A stretch of DNA of 64,000 nucleotides, from assembly GCA_018136815.1 (NCBI GenBank), contig CM030932.1, positions 1,137,350-1,201,349 on the forward strand, read 5' to 3'. This document shows, piece by piece, positions 51,673 to 64,000 of the stretch. The stretch is from Isochrysis galbana (taxonomy: Eukaryota; Haptophyta; Isochrysidales; Isochrysidaceae). Each line of letters opens with the position of its first letter. The stretch's first letter is position 1. The position numbers and the translations under genes were made by a program. A model generated the notes under the pieces. That model was not told the DNA's origin. It did no database searches and was given only the letters and a program-made list of their open reading frames with translations.

Positions 51673-54600
51673 ATGGTGGGCCTTCCGCGTCCCTGGGTGC
51701 GCCCACGGCCGGTGGAGGCCGAGAGAGAGCGGACGAGGGCGGAACAGACTCTCCTCGTCATCGCCCTCCTCGCTCCACTCCTTCTCGCTCTTGCCACGCT
51801 CTGCCTACACCTCTGTGTGCGGTGGATTTCTTGGCTCCTCATCCGCTGGCGGTGGCTGCAGCCAAGCTTGCGCCTGCGTGTACGGGTACGGCTCACCTCT
51901 CTTACGATCATGGCAGAAGACGTTGTCGTCCACGATGAGACGATGCCCTGGATCAACTCGTACGCAGTTGGCTTTCTCGTCCCAGCGAGGCTTCTGTCGC
52001 TGCACTGCCAGTCGGTCCATCTGACAATCCGAGGCCCTACGATGGCTCGTTGTTGTGTACGGGCTATGGTTGCTTGTCTGACTCCAGGCAGGACAAGGCG
52101 CCGTTTGCGCGCCGGAGAAAGCACCGCAACAAATGCCGGTGCTGGGAGAATGTTCAGCTGTGTGAGCACTGCCACGGTAGGCAACCTCACAACAATGGAC
52201 CCAGTGGCAGACGCTTTTGTACATTGTGTGTTTTCTGGATTTTGTGCATCTCACCAACTGCAGGGTCCAGGCGAGTGGATGTCATCAGCTGCTTTGCATA
52301 AGCACCTCAGCCCACCCGCGCAGGCCCTCGCGGAGGAGCTGGCGGCAATGCAGGGCTCAGTGCCAACACGCTGCAACGCTGCTACTAGCTGTTCTCCGCC
52401 TGCTGATACCTCTAGTCATCTAGCCGATGGAGATGCAGCGGTGGGTGGAAATGCAGCGTCTGCAGCAGAGGTGGCATGGCGGGCTGCAACGGCTGTTTCT
52501 CAGACTGGGTCGAGTTGGTATTATTGCGATCCGATAACAGCCCCACCAATCCGGACACGATGGGGGCTCCTCAACACGCTCAACTTTGTTGTATTCGAAT
52601 TCCACGATGCAATAGTTCAGCTTGATATACCGCCGCCGGAGGTGACATGGCGGCGCGATGCCCCTGCTTATCGTCAGGATGACCGTGCGGCTAGGGAGGG
52701 CAAAGTCTTGTGTAGTATAGGCTCAGGAGATGATGGTGCAAGGCGCGACGGCTGCGCCAACGACGACGCGGATCGTGTGCCACGGGCAGATCATCGGAGG
52801 CATGCTTCTAGCGATGGGTTCCTCAAGCTTCACGTCAGCAGGCTGATTGCACGAGCTGGGCTAGGGCAGGCCAATCACGCCGGCGACTCGCTGCCTAGAG
52901 GCGTGGGAGTTTTCGTAGAGGATGCTTCCCTGTATGCAGCTCCGATTGGTGTGGTTGAGCATGCAGATGCAAGAATAACGCCGAGCTCTAGTGCAGTAGC
53001 GCATGCCGTCGGAGAAAAAGGATCTGTTGGAAGGATGTTGGCACCGCAACAAGCTGGAGGCAGGGCAACGCCGCGCCATGGCACGACTTTTGCACATCGC
53101 CATCGATTCGCCCACACTTCTTCCGCATCTCCAGCACGGACTGTTGGTAATGTTGCAACACGGGTGACCTTGGGTCGGACGGTAATGGCTGACAAACATG
53201 CAGCGAATGCGACGACTAACAATCAGCGCAGAAGAGTCGTTCAGTGTGGAGCCGGCAGTAGTCACCTTGACGCATCGTCTGAGCACCGCGCAGCAGGTAG
53301 AGCGGGACCAGAGTCGTCTTCACGTGCCGAGCCTTCTGTGCAAGCGCAAAGACGCGCGTGTTGGACCTTAGCGAGGCAGAGGATCGAAGCGTGGTTTCGT
53401 AGTAGGATGTCCCTCATGCCAAGTTGTGCACGGCACGTCTCGCCGAGTGATGCTCGCCCGTCGCCGTCAGCGGCACTTCAGCCTGAAGCCTCTTCGTGCG
53501 CGCCGTTTCTTATGCTCCGCATTAGACCTTCCGGTCGATTGAGTGTGCTTCAGAGCACCGATGGCCACCACATGAAATGTGATCATGGCTACACTCGTGC
53601 CATGGGATTCACTGATGGGGGCACTGCAAGTAGCAAGGTGGAAGTGGGATCTTCCAGCGAGGCAGCTTGCTCCCAGCGCCGCAGCGGCTACTCCCCTTCA
53701 TGGGGCATGCGCTTGCTCATCGCTCGGCATCCCGCCTACTTGGGACATCACGCCCGGCGTGCAACGGCTCTTGCCCTTGGAGCGGTCGAGGTGCATGTGG
53801 CGCCATGCCACTTGGCCATGTTGCATCGAGTGGCAGGAATCCATTTGGCGTGGGCAGATTGGTTGGCAGTGAGTGAGGATGAGGCAGCCCTCGCGGTTAG
53901 CTGTGTGGAAACGGCAGCAAGCGGACACAGTGAGAGTTATGTTGGCAGACCGCTGGAGTCTGCCGTTGCATTGCAAGAGAGTAGGGATACGCCCTGCGAC
54001 AATAGAGCCAGCGATGTTGGGCCGCTCGAAGGCGGCAACATTGACAGCAGCCACAGCGGTGGCAGCGGCGCTCGTGCTCATTACATTCCGGGCAGAGCCG
54101 TCCCACGCGTGTGGGCGAGCCCATTCTCCTCCGTCGAGGTTGCTGCCCATGCCTTGAGCCTGGCTCTTGTGCGTGAGCGGCCTACCACTTCTGTACACTT
54201 TCGGCATAGCGGTACAGGTGGCCTCCAGGCTCGATCCACTCATGACCACGAAGGACCGGTGCCTTTTAGCGAATTCGCGATCATCTCGGTGAAAGCGATT
54301 GATGAGATGCCGAATGTTATGAGGAGCTCGCCGGGGAGCAGCAATCTCCCTGGTAACAATGGATCCCATCGCTGGAACCTCGGCTCGAGCGGTGCGTGGG
54401 GTGCATGGCTGCTTGTAAGAGGCGATGGAGAAACGGGAAGACGCAGCTTGCGGTCGAGGCTTTGGCTGCTCTCTGCTACCCAACCCCCTGTCAAAGCAGT
54501 GACACAGCAAATGAGGAATCATGCTGATGCACATAGTCAAACCGTTTGCGAGAATGATGTGCGAGAGCGTTTTGTGCACACTCCGGCGTCTACTACCCAC

Positions 54601-57600
54601 TCGGAAGCTCTTCAAGCTCCGCCGCACGTGTTGTCGTCAGTGAGGCCGCCGAAATCGTCGGTGACACGCCTTGATCCAACGGCTTCGGTAGGACCTGCGT
54701 CAAGGAAGGTCGATGGCGATGGCGATTCTTCCACACCCATCGGCAGATTGGAGGCCGTGGATGGCACGTGGTCATCTCAGCGATTCCTTGGTCGTTGTAC
54801 TGGCTTCGGCGGATGCAGTGTCAACCAAGTTGGAAAATTAAGAGGCGGTGCTTATGCAGCTGCCGATGTCGTTGACATCCCTTGTCGTCCGGATGAGCCA
54901 TGCGACGCGATCGGTCGTGCGCACGCTGAAGATGCGCACCAGCCGCAGAAAGGAGACGCCGCAGATGTGCTGCATCAATCGACAGCACGAGGGCGGAGGG
55001 GTCCATTGGGAGATGGTACATACATGCCACGATTGTTCCGGGTGTGGTCCATGTTCACAGCTTCCCGGCCTAGGATGACACCGGTGGCGGCTTTCGCCCA
55101 CAAGAAATCGGAGGACGCGCGGCCAAATGACAGCGAGGCCAGATTGCCCGGTTTCCTGGAGGCGGAGTCCCTTGTCACAACCGATATTGCGTACGGACAA
55201 CGCCCCATGGTATCGGTAGACATTGCAGATGGCGGCGGCGGCCCAACGCGAATAGTTTTTTCCATCTGTTCGATAGGATTAGCAGCCTATTCGCCCTTGA
55301 TCAGCAAGGTGTTGCGCTGGTGGGATGATGTGGCAGCCTCTCGCGATGCCTCGGCAGCGTCTATGGCCACAGGGTTTGCTAACGTGCCGTTGGGGGCATG
55401 GCATTTTCGCGATTCGGGCCACATTCCCAGAGCATCTCAACAGACATGTGATGCGGCCGGCAGCGACAAGCACACGAACGACGGCGCGGACGCTGAGAAC
55501 GACGGCGCGGACTCTGAGACGTCTGCGTCGCTTGCTCCGGCCGGCCCTCGATCGCTTCTAGGTGGTAGGAATCTGCATATCGCATTGCAGGTGGACGAAT
55601 TTGGGCTTGTGCTGCCGCCGTGCTTTCGGCGACGTAACGGCGAGAACGGATGGGCATTGTGGTTAGGCATCCCTTCCGCAAAAGTCCACCTCGACTCTAC
55701 ACGCACAGCTGAAATCGGCTTACTCGACATGTGTGTGAGGCTCGAGGGCGGCCACTGGTGTCACCTTTGGAGGCCATCGCCCAGGCTGAACGCGTGCTCG
55801 CAGCTAGTAACACCGTCGCGTCACTTGCTTCGCTTCAAGTGCAGTGTGCTCGATGATGAGCGATGTGCACAGGCCTCACAGTCTCACTCATCTTCGTCTT
55901 CACCTGCAGCTGCTGATGGCGCGAGGCATTCTTGTGAAGATGCATCTACTTGCGACTGCGCTATTGCAGCAAATCTACGCGAGCCATCCGCGGAGAGAAG
56001 ACGCACCGACGGCGAGACCGGAGAGATGAGCCATTTTGATGTGCCTGCTACAGACACGTCATCTGTAGCGGGCATGGGCCCCATCGATGACGCCTATGCA
56101 CACACGTCCTTCAGAAAATCACTTCATCGAGAACTTCACATAAATCTCGGCCATATCCGAATCGCGGCGACCGCGTCCGAAGCTCACGAGGCATGCCGTC
56201 TCATCCGCAGCGTTGAAGGCTGCATTCCGAGCAATTACCCGGCCACCTCTAAGAAGTCCGAAGGCGGAGCATTCTGTGCAGGCACTGGCCATAGCCTCGC
56301 TTCGGAGACACCACAGCTCTACTCCTCCCATCCTGGCCCCACTGCCACTTCGACTACTACTACGTGGGGAGAACAGACGCCATGGTTGAAAGGACGTCTG
56401 GATAGGAGGAGTGGGGTGATTAGTGCGCCAAGAAAAGCACTCTCCACTGTTGTTCAAACTGTGGATGTGCGACCACAGTATGATGAACGCGTGGACTTGA
56501 AGCCCAAGCAAAGATCCATTCGTCCGCCGGGGAGTCATACCTCGACGCCCGGCCGTGCCATGGCGCGCCTTCCCCTCAGTGTTGCGTTTGAGAGAATGGG
56601 GCACAGTGCAACATCAAGAGTTCTCGACTTGTCTCCAGAGTGCCCGTCGCCGGCGAGAAGATGCTCCGCCAAGGAAAAGGCGCTGACAACACCAACACGC
56701 GACTCGCTTCGTACAAATTTGTTCTACGCTCGTCCAGCTATTGCAGCGTTCTTGGTTCGACGCGCCGCTGCGCGGCGTCTTGCACGCGAAACTGTTGTGT
56801 CCGTAGCCTCACCTGACAGAGTGGGCGCTCCGCGGCAACATGGGCAAGTTCAAGCGCTCACACCCGACATTGACGCTCCTCGCCGCTCGGACCATCAGAA
56901 TGCTGAATTGAGTGGCGGCAGAACCACCGCGGAGTGCAATGACGCTCATGGCAGCTCTTGGGACGTTTGCAGCCGAAAGAACACTGCTTGCCTTGAGACG
57001 CGCATAGAGTTGCGCGCATCGGCCATCACATTTGTCCTACTACAGGGGAGCCAATCTGAAATGCCGCCGCTGTTGTGCGTGCATTCGCGGAATATGCTTG
57101 CGGACGGTCTTTTTCGGCAGCTTCGCGCCACTCCTCACGAGCTCGGCTCGCTATTGGCGCTCACGGGCGAGGACAGTTTTCATGCATCTGGGCAAGTCGT
57201 CCTCAGCACTGATTACTTCAACCCAAGCCTTAGCTGCATGGAGCCCTTGCTCGAACCTTGGCAAGCGCGAGCTCTTGCTGAAAAGCGACGCGACGAGCGC
57301 CATTATCGTGTGAAGCTCTGCGGGTCGCCGGCACAAGTCAATTTGACATCCACGCTCTTTAATGTCCACTTGAAGCTGCTCAGCGCCGTATCTAGCCGTG
57401 GGAAGAACACATGTTCATCGACTCTGGGTGAATCGCCCATGCTCACCGTAGCCAATCGGTCCGGACTGCCGTTGCATGTTGCCTTGCCGGAAGCTAGATT
57501 GCGAACGTCGCCGCCAACGCCCACTGCTCCCTCGGCATTTGGCACGACTACGTGGCAGTGTGCCTCAAATCTTGTGGGAGCGGCTTCTTGCCCTCACGAT

Positions 57601-60600
57601 GACATTGCCCCTTCTCGGAAAGGCAAGCCACCTTCATATGATTGGATCTTACTATCATGCGCCTTGTGCTCTGAACCGCCGTCTACTCCAAGCGTCGGAG
57701 ACGCATGGGAAGTTAGCAAAAGCAAAGGCCGCGATTTTCACATAGACGCTGTCGCCGTAGATGGAGGCGGCGCCACGACGGCAGCCGACTCACACCCGGC
57801 TCAGCAGGAGTCGGGCTGGTCCCGCCAACCCGCTTCTAAGGATGGTGCGACACGTTTCGGAGCGAATATTTGGCCTGAATCGGCCGAGAGGGCCACTCGA
57901 CAAGCCCAGCAACGAGGATGCTGTGTAGAGGAAGCAACGGCGAAACAGCATGCCGAAGGGGAGCAAGCGCCATGCAAGCTGCGCCGTCCCGCCCATCTTT
58001 GCCATGAGTTGTTGTTGTGTCTACCCGGTTCAAGCGCCATTGCACATTTACGCATCCGCACTAGCGGGACTTATCGTGTTTCCCTCCGCTCACTCTCGCG
58101 CCGCCGTTGCAATGGCGCCGCGCGTGTTGGCCAGTCGGCTGAAAATGCTAGGAGCCGTGAAAATCCTAGGAGCCGCAGGTGCTTCGTGCACAGTGGCAAT
58201 TCGCTTGATTCGGGCATGGTTCACCTAGTCTGTGACGTATCCGTGAACGAGGACGGCTCCATCCTTGCACTCATCCGATCGCCCGTCCGCGTCCGTAACA
58301 ACTGTGCTGGCTGGCTGGACCTCGTCTTCCTCGAGGCGCCGCCACCCATCGCCACGTCCTCGCCGTCGATGAAAATTGCCTCGCAAGTCCCAAGTAATGG
58401 AGACGCTCAATCAAGAGCTGACGTATTTGCACGCCGTCCGATAGTGTTTGAGACCCGCATCGCGCCCTTCTCTGATGTAGAGCTACCTACATGGTTGCTG
58501 CATCCCGGAAACTTCGCCCTTGTGAGGAGGAGTCACGGCGCCGTCTGCTTGCAGGGAGCATCCTCGTCACAGTCGACTACTCCCACTACCTTGCAAGCCG
58601 ATGTGGATCACGACTCGCTCAGCAGCGGTGGAAGATCCATAGACCAGTCTTTTAACGAGTGGAGCGAATGGAAGGGCCCTATTCCCCTTGCTCACGATTA
58701 CCTCGTCTCATCGCGCCGTAGCACTAACATCACTGCCTCAAGGCAGCCGCGCAGCAAAAGCATTGAGGCAGAAAGCAACGCATCGCTCTTGGCACTTGCT
58801 AGTTTTGGCCACTTTCAGCTACGCTGCGAATCAGCCAAGCTAGATGAGGCCATGGCAGAACAACCAACAACCACCCCGGCAGTTAGTGGCCTCAACCCGA
58901 TCGCAAGAGCAGCTTCAGCTCTTGCCGATGTCCAAGACACCCTGCTCACGCTTTCATGGGGCCCGCGGTTGACGAACTGCCTGCCAGTAGATCTATGGGT
59001 ATGGGCGCCGGTAGGCTCAACTGAGTCGCCACCTCTCGCACCCGAGAAAGAAGCGGTGAGGGATGGGGGTTGTAGCGGTCTGACCCTTCTGTGCTCTGGC
59101 GAAACGCTCGAACTTGAACCATTCGAGGAGAGACAGGCGGTGTTGTTCACTGATGTCTCTCGGACACCAGCATGGGCTGTAAAAAGTGACACGGCTCACT
59201 TTTGGGTGTGCGTGGCCGCTCCAGCCGCTGCTGCTCCTATTGAAGCCTCGCATAAGCGAGCCCCAGGACCTTGGGGCTGGTCGTCTAAGCTCACGCTACG
59301 CCGACGATCACGATCGGCTTCTAGCCGTTCGGAGAGTGGCGCTAGCTGCAGCAGTGCGCGCTCCTCTGATTGGTACATCAAGGACGAGGACGGCGATCTC
59401 GCGAATCGTGGTGGATTCTTGACCGTAGCACTCGGTGGCTCTTCAAGCTTCCGAATTTCCCTAGAGACGGGTGAGGTAGACGATGGATACGATCGCAGTG
59501 GCGTTGGAGGGCCGAAAGGTGTGCCGCACAGCATGTCTTGCATAATACTTGCCATACCCATGAACCAGCTATTCACTTGCACCACTCGGCCTCTCACACG
59601 TTGCGATTTTCTTTTTATTTGGGGTGCAGGGAGACCTCACAGTGGCATACCGACGGGCACCCGGAGCAACCCTGGCATTTGGCATCCGCAGTCATCATGT
59701 GGTGAGAGCGGAGCACGGCTTGTCCTCTCCGCGCCTTACTGGCTCATCAATAAGACAGGCTTGCGGCTAGCCTACCATCTCACACAGTCGCATGTCATGC
59801 TCGCGGAGCCGCTTACGGGCCTCTTTTCCGCTAGGGACGTGACCGGGCAGATGAGCGGGTCAAAGGGATCGGTGAATGAGTGTCCAGCAACCGAAGCCAA
59901 GGAATCATCAGTGCTCGCCAAGAAGACGCCGCCAGAGCGAGGTGCGGTGTAGAACATATCTATTCGCGCCTGAAGCATGCATGGTGTCAATGATGGTGGT
60001 GCAGCTGGTGCATTGTGCGTCTCAGCTCTCACTACCGCCTTATCCTGTGTTCTTTTACAGGTCTTGCTGAATCACCTTCACCTGTAGATGCGGTTTCTAG
60101 ACGAGAGTACGGTCGCGACCCATCGCCTGGTTCGGTTGATCCCCATCACCAAGACGTTGCATGTACTCCGCACACCCACCGGCCATCACGGTGTGACTCG
60201 GATGTTTCCGCTGCTAGCAGCGGAGACACACTTTCCCACCTTGACGCGCCCGGTGCACTGCCAATCTTGCTTGCTTGCGACGCCAGCGAGCGCTTGGTAG
60301 TGCAGGTCCGTCCCTACGGCCACCGCGCTTCGGTGGGTGGCCGGTGTGCTGCAGTCCGCGCTCCCGCAATCCGCGGGCTTGTTGGTGGTTCTCATGCTCC
60401 TGCGCGCGCCCCTGCCGCACGCACTCCTTACTCCGATCGCCGCAATGAGCCTGCCTTTGACGCCGTCGGATGTTCAACCCCTTTTGCACTCGACGCACTT
60501 GGCTCCGCTGGCGAACTCACATTTGGCAGCGGGGGCATACTCGGATGTATGATCGAGCCAGCGCCGCCTGGCTTTGAGCTACTCTCGTCCTCTGTCTCCG

Positions 60601-63600
60601 TCTGCCCACGGTGCGCTGCCGTGAACCCACTGCGCCACGCTCAAAGACCGCGCTCGTAGCGCATGATAAACAAACCTCCTCATTTGTGTGTCATATCATG
60701 AAGGCGCTACTTTTATTGCCCATGTCACGATGGCGCTGCTTGCATTGCCCAAATCTCCAGTTCGTTCGCTTTTACGACTTACCATTAGTGTTCGACTTGA
60801 GTACCCATATGCCATCTCTTCTTAGATACGTTGTGATGAATCGTACGCCAGCAGCTCTTCACTTACGAGCCGAGGTCCTTGCTCCTGATTCTGAAGCACC
60901 TGCCGACGCGCCTCCACATGTGGAGCTTTCATCCGGCTCTTCCACGGACATATATTGCTTCGAACCCCTCGGAGACGGCGGCACTGTGAAGGATACCGCC
61001 AGGCGTGGTGCCGGAGGCCGGAGGCGACGCGGTTCCTCCGCTGCTCCTCACGTGAATGACCAACACAGTGGAACTGGGAGCTCGATTCCAAGCAGGGCTA
61101 TGCGAATTTTTCGTTTCCGTCTAGCTCGGCCCGGATGGGCATGGAGTGCTGGGGTCCATGTGGACTCTCTCGATGACACGTTCTTTACGCTTGAACGCTC
61201 CCAGGATGGCAATGGAACTTCGGAGAAGCATCACGCGATATCGCCTGCCATCGCCTCAGATGACATGCCCGTCGCCGTTACGACGAGCAACACTTCCACC
61301 ACAGCTGGTTCTCCTCCAAGTGGCAAGCCCGGACCGCTGAGCTCGGAATCCACAGATTCGCACCACGTAGAGGGAGTCCAAAATGCGCTCGAAGACGATG
61401 GGGGGGTTGGTGGCGTGAGTGGTCGAGGACGTCAGGATGAGGATGGCGCTGTTGCGTACCCGCTGCTTCGTGCAAGTGTAGTAGTGCGTGGATGCACCAT
61501 CTTCGTTGCTGTTTCGGACGCGTCGGGGGCTCCTCCGTACCGTATCGAAAACCACTCGAGGCGTGCAGCCATCTTCGTACGACAGCCGGGCCCGGCGTCG
61601 CAGTCCAAGCAATACACGGTCGGCACGATGGGATGGCTAGCCGTGGCCCCGTATCCTCGGCTTGGAGGCATCGCGCCTGCCGCATCCGCCCCTTTCAACA
61701 TACTCATCCGACCTGCCAACCGCACGGGCTCACCAAGTGCTGGCTGGCGCGATGTGCCGCTGCGTGACATACGCGAATTGTCGCCACTCGACTTGCCCTC
61801 AGGGCGGCGATTGCACGTGGCGGTGCGTCAGGAAGATGCGACGCGGGTATTGGTGTTGTCCGATGAGCCTCTCGTACCAGCTACACGGCGTCGGCTTATG
61901 GCGGGCTTGATCAACCCAACGCGGCTGCATCTACATTTCGAATTTGCTGCCATATCGGTTACCCTGATTGAGGTTTCGCCGGCGGGCGCGCCGCGTGAGC
62001 TCTTGAATGGCTCGCTGCGTGGGGTGGAGCTGCAGCTCGTCACCTTCCCCAACAGCCTTGATGCGTCTCTCACGGCGGAGCTGCTCCAACTCGATAATAT
62101 GCTGCCCTACGCAAAACATGGAGTCCTGTTTCGCGCACGTGGCGCGCCTATGGTGCGTAGAAGTGACGTAGAGTCGGACCGTCGGAATGGAGCAGCCGTG
62201 GATGATGAAAGGTTCCAAGAGATAAAAACACGCACGGGAGATGATCGAGCCTGGCGGCACAGGCCTACAGTACCAACGGCCGGTCGTCCGATTCGTGCCA
62301 TTTTCATTCGGGCTGTTACGCGGAGCGGGGAATTTGAACTCCTTTCTGTGGACCTTGCCCCCCTTACCCTTGCCCTCGAGGCAACCGTCTTTGCGCGCCT
62401 TTCTCTCCTGCTTCCGCGCTCGCGTGCGGCGCTCGCGGAACTGAGCCAGCCCGGGCGCAGCGGAGGCGCTACTCGCGAGCGGCTCGCTACACAGCTGCTA
62501 CGTCGCCGGCTGAGCACAGAGCTTGACGAGCCACCCGAGTTTCCACGCCGTCGGCAGGTGTACTTCGACCAGCTTCGTATCTCGCAGATTGATATGACGG
62601 TCTCGTCCGCACTGGAGGTGCAAAGAGAGGAGGCGCCGCGTCAACCTGCTGTGCGCACGAGTGGAGGCCTTTGGCTGGGTCGCGTCGGAGGTACGGTGAC
62701 TCTCGGCGGCGGTGGCAGCCGTGCAGACTGGGTTGCGGCAGTCGGATCGCTGCCGGTATTTTCGCACATGTTGCAGTCGATGCTTGTGCTTGCTAAGGGG
62801 ATTGGGCTCAACTTCGGCTCCGTTTCGAGTGTACCTCTCTCGTTCGCACCCATGCGATTCGAACGGGTGCTCTCCACGCCTCAGGCTCTACTCTACAGGC
62901 TCGCGCAGCAGGTTTCTTGGCAGGCGGCAGCGCAGGTGAAGGCCTAAAGTAGTGAAGCTCTCGCGCATCGCGGCGTTCGGTGGATGAGCATGGGAGGGTA
63001 GGGGTTATTCGGGTGCTAGTGGGATACCTTATCGGCAAACGCACCACGCATCTCCGCTGTAAGCCGTGCTCCGTACGACACCTCCCGCACCCACGGTGGC
63101 TAGTTTGAAGCGTATTGTGTGGCCTTTGTTTTGCGCAGGTGGGCAAGGCATTCGGCCATTCGCACATGCTTGGCGACCCTCTGGGTGCGATAACCACCGT
63201 CAGCGAGGGTGTTGCTGGATTCCTGAGCGCTGTCGGTCGAGGTTTTGCGACAGGTCATGCAGAACACTTCGTGCTTGGCTCGCGACAGCTCATGGGCGGC
63301 TTGGTAGGCGGCGTTGCTGGCGCTGGCGCACGGATGACCGCCTCGCTCGATTCTGTGGTGAATCGCATCCTTCGTGAGGGAGTGCCCACCGCCGATCCTT
63401 GCGCTGGCGACTCAGAGAGCCACGGTCGTGGTAAGGGGTCGCAGCCGCCGAATGAAGAAGAGGAGACTCGACACGAGGTCCGAGAACCGCGCGGCAAGGA
63501 TGCATTGCGCACGCTTGGTCGCGGGCTAGTCGGCCTTGTGCACAAGCCATTACGCGGTGCACAAAAGCATGGCCCCCTTGGACTTGCACAAGGAGTTGCC

Positions 63601-64000
63601 GATGGTGTTTGGGGTTTGGCAACAGCATCTGTAGCGGCACCTCTGCAAGCGGGCTCCTTCATCTTTTCCACGGTAGAAAAGGCGGCCATGGGTGGCATGC
63701 GCGGTAATGATGAGATCCCAGCGCAACTTCGTCCCGCCCGCTCGTTTTTTGCCCACCATCGTCTCCTTCCTCTCTCTCGATGCGTCATGGCAAGCTTCGA
63801 AGTCAAAGTTGTGGCGCTTCGATGTCCGTCAATCGAGCAGGGGACTGTGCACGTGGAGGTGCTGCTCTATGAGCCTGGTGCCGCCCAGCCTCGCATGAAG
63901 TATGCAACATCACCTCGAGGGTGGCTTCAAGGCTTTCGATGGGGAGACGCAATCACTTACAACGTACACTCTCTTGACGCTCGACTGCTGTTGCGGGTTC
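51673..64000 (+). CDS. VPS13-type bridge-like lipid transfer protein (3' end beyond window)
   Basis: Exons 51673-59941, 60061-60610, 60826-62935 and 63139-64000 join in phase (PPERG-LAESPS; SVCPR-YVVMNRT with Arg rebuilt; AAAQ-VGKAFGH), at least 3,930 residues. Introns are 119, 215 and 203 bp, GT-AG. VPS13 proteins form a hydrophobic groove that moves bulk lipid between membranes at contact sites. Evidence: the SHR-BD/adaptor-type beta repeats (SAPYWLINKTGLRLAYHLTQ, FALDALGSAGELTF, PPYRIENHSRRAAIFVRQPG, RLHVAVRQEDATRVLVLSDE) and the VPS13 C-terminal region (GIGLNFGSVSSVPLSF, HMLGDPLGAITTVSEGVAGF, GLVHKPLRGAQKHGPLGLAQ, AQLRPAR). A hydrophobic anchor lies near the N-terminus (residues ~27-60, LLVIALLAPLLLALATLCLH), which standard VPS13 lacks. 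The middle ~2,000 residues are Ser/Ala-rich with few landmarks. The ATG follows a CT-rich leader. Confidence 0.83.

Noticed and set aside
52219-52263. Possible 45-nt intron (GTACAT...CTGCAG) in the first VPS13-type exon
   Set aside because: In frame and without stops, and much shorter than the other introns here; the exon reads through. RNA could change this.

Overview
The window reads as nuclear DNA of a GC-rich unicellular alga with a secondary plastid. A haptophyte or a similar chromist is the best guess. Spliced genes use GT-AG introns, from about 90 to 700 bp where I could place both ends. At least one enzyme carries a signal-peptide-like leader suggesting complex-plastid import, and several genes have very long single exons rich in Ser/Ala. 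Homopolymer, CT/GA and C/G tracts are abundant. The species call is inference; no rRNA, tRNA or organelle marker was seen.

Layout. A mitochondrial acyl carrier protein is cut by the left edge (3-350). A broken retroelement-like ORF and a cluster of dispersed repeats follow (0.9-4.4 kb). A two-exon THADA/Trm732-type gene lies on the minus strand (4.5-13.7 kb). From 13.7 to 21.5 kb is a repeat-rich block. It holds a TIR element with an 8-bp target duplication and a giant CT microsatellite, a truncated cytochrome b561 fragment abutting a 5'-truncated retroelement with a Ty3-like RNase H, an AT-richer aspartyl/asparaginyl beta-hydroxylase gene, and a repeat element inserted into another repeat. 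Next come a secreted or plastid protein of unknown function (22.1-23.0 kb), tandem and dispersed repeats (23.7-25.0 kb), and a minisatellite-rich area with ambiguous ORFs on both strands (25-27 kb). A four-exon coiled-coil orphan follows (28.2-29.3 kb), then a NEK-like kinase with a very long tail (30.1-35.1 kb, minus). An EDR2/PH-type membrane protein (36.3-38.8 kb) is divergent to the kinase; a small hAT-like MITE and a dispersed repeat sit between them. Ribulose-phosphate 3-epimerase with a plastid-type leader (five exons, 41.3-43.3 kb) and an ERD2/KDEL receptor (four exons, minus, 45.2-46.5 kb) follow. A full-length hAT DNA transposon occupies 46.9-49.8 kb. A giant VPS13-type bridge-like lipid transfer gene (51.7 kb to the right edge) closes the window and is incomplete at its 3' end.

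The genes are unrelated housekeeping functions: mitochondrial fatty-acid synthesis/complex I, tRNA modification, ER retrieval, lipid transfer, the Calvin or pentose-phosphate cycle, and kinase signalling. The distinctive biology is in the mobile DNA. Two independent TIR elements and one transposase-bearing element all show perfect 8-bp target duplications. A separate family of roughly 0.75-0.93 kb non-coding elements shows exactly 16-bp target duplications in all three copies whose both ends could be defined, and carries a conserved 3' hairpin plus TATAAA palindrome. Exon joins were worked out by hand from reading frame, phase and GT-AG signals.
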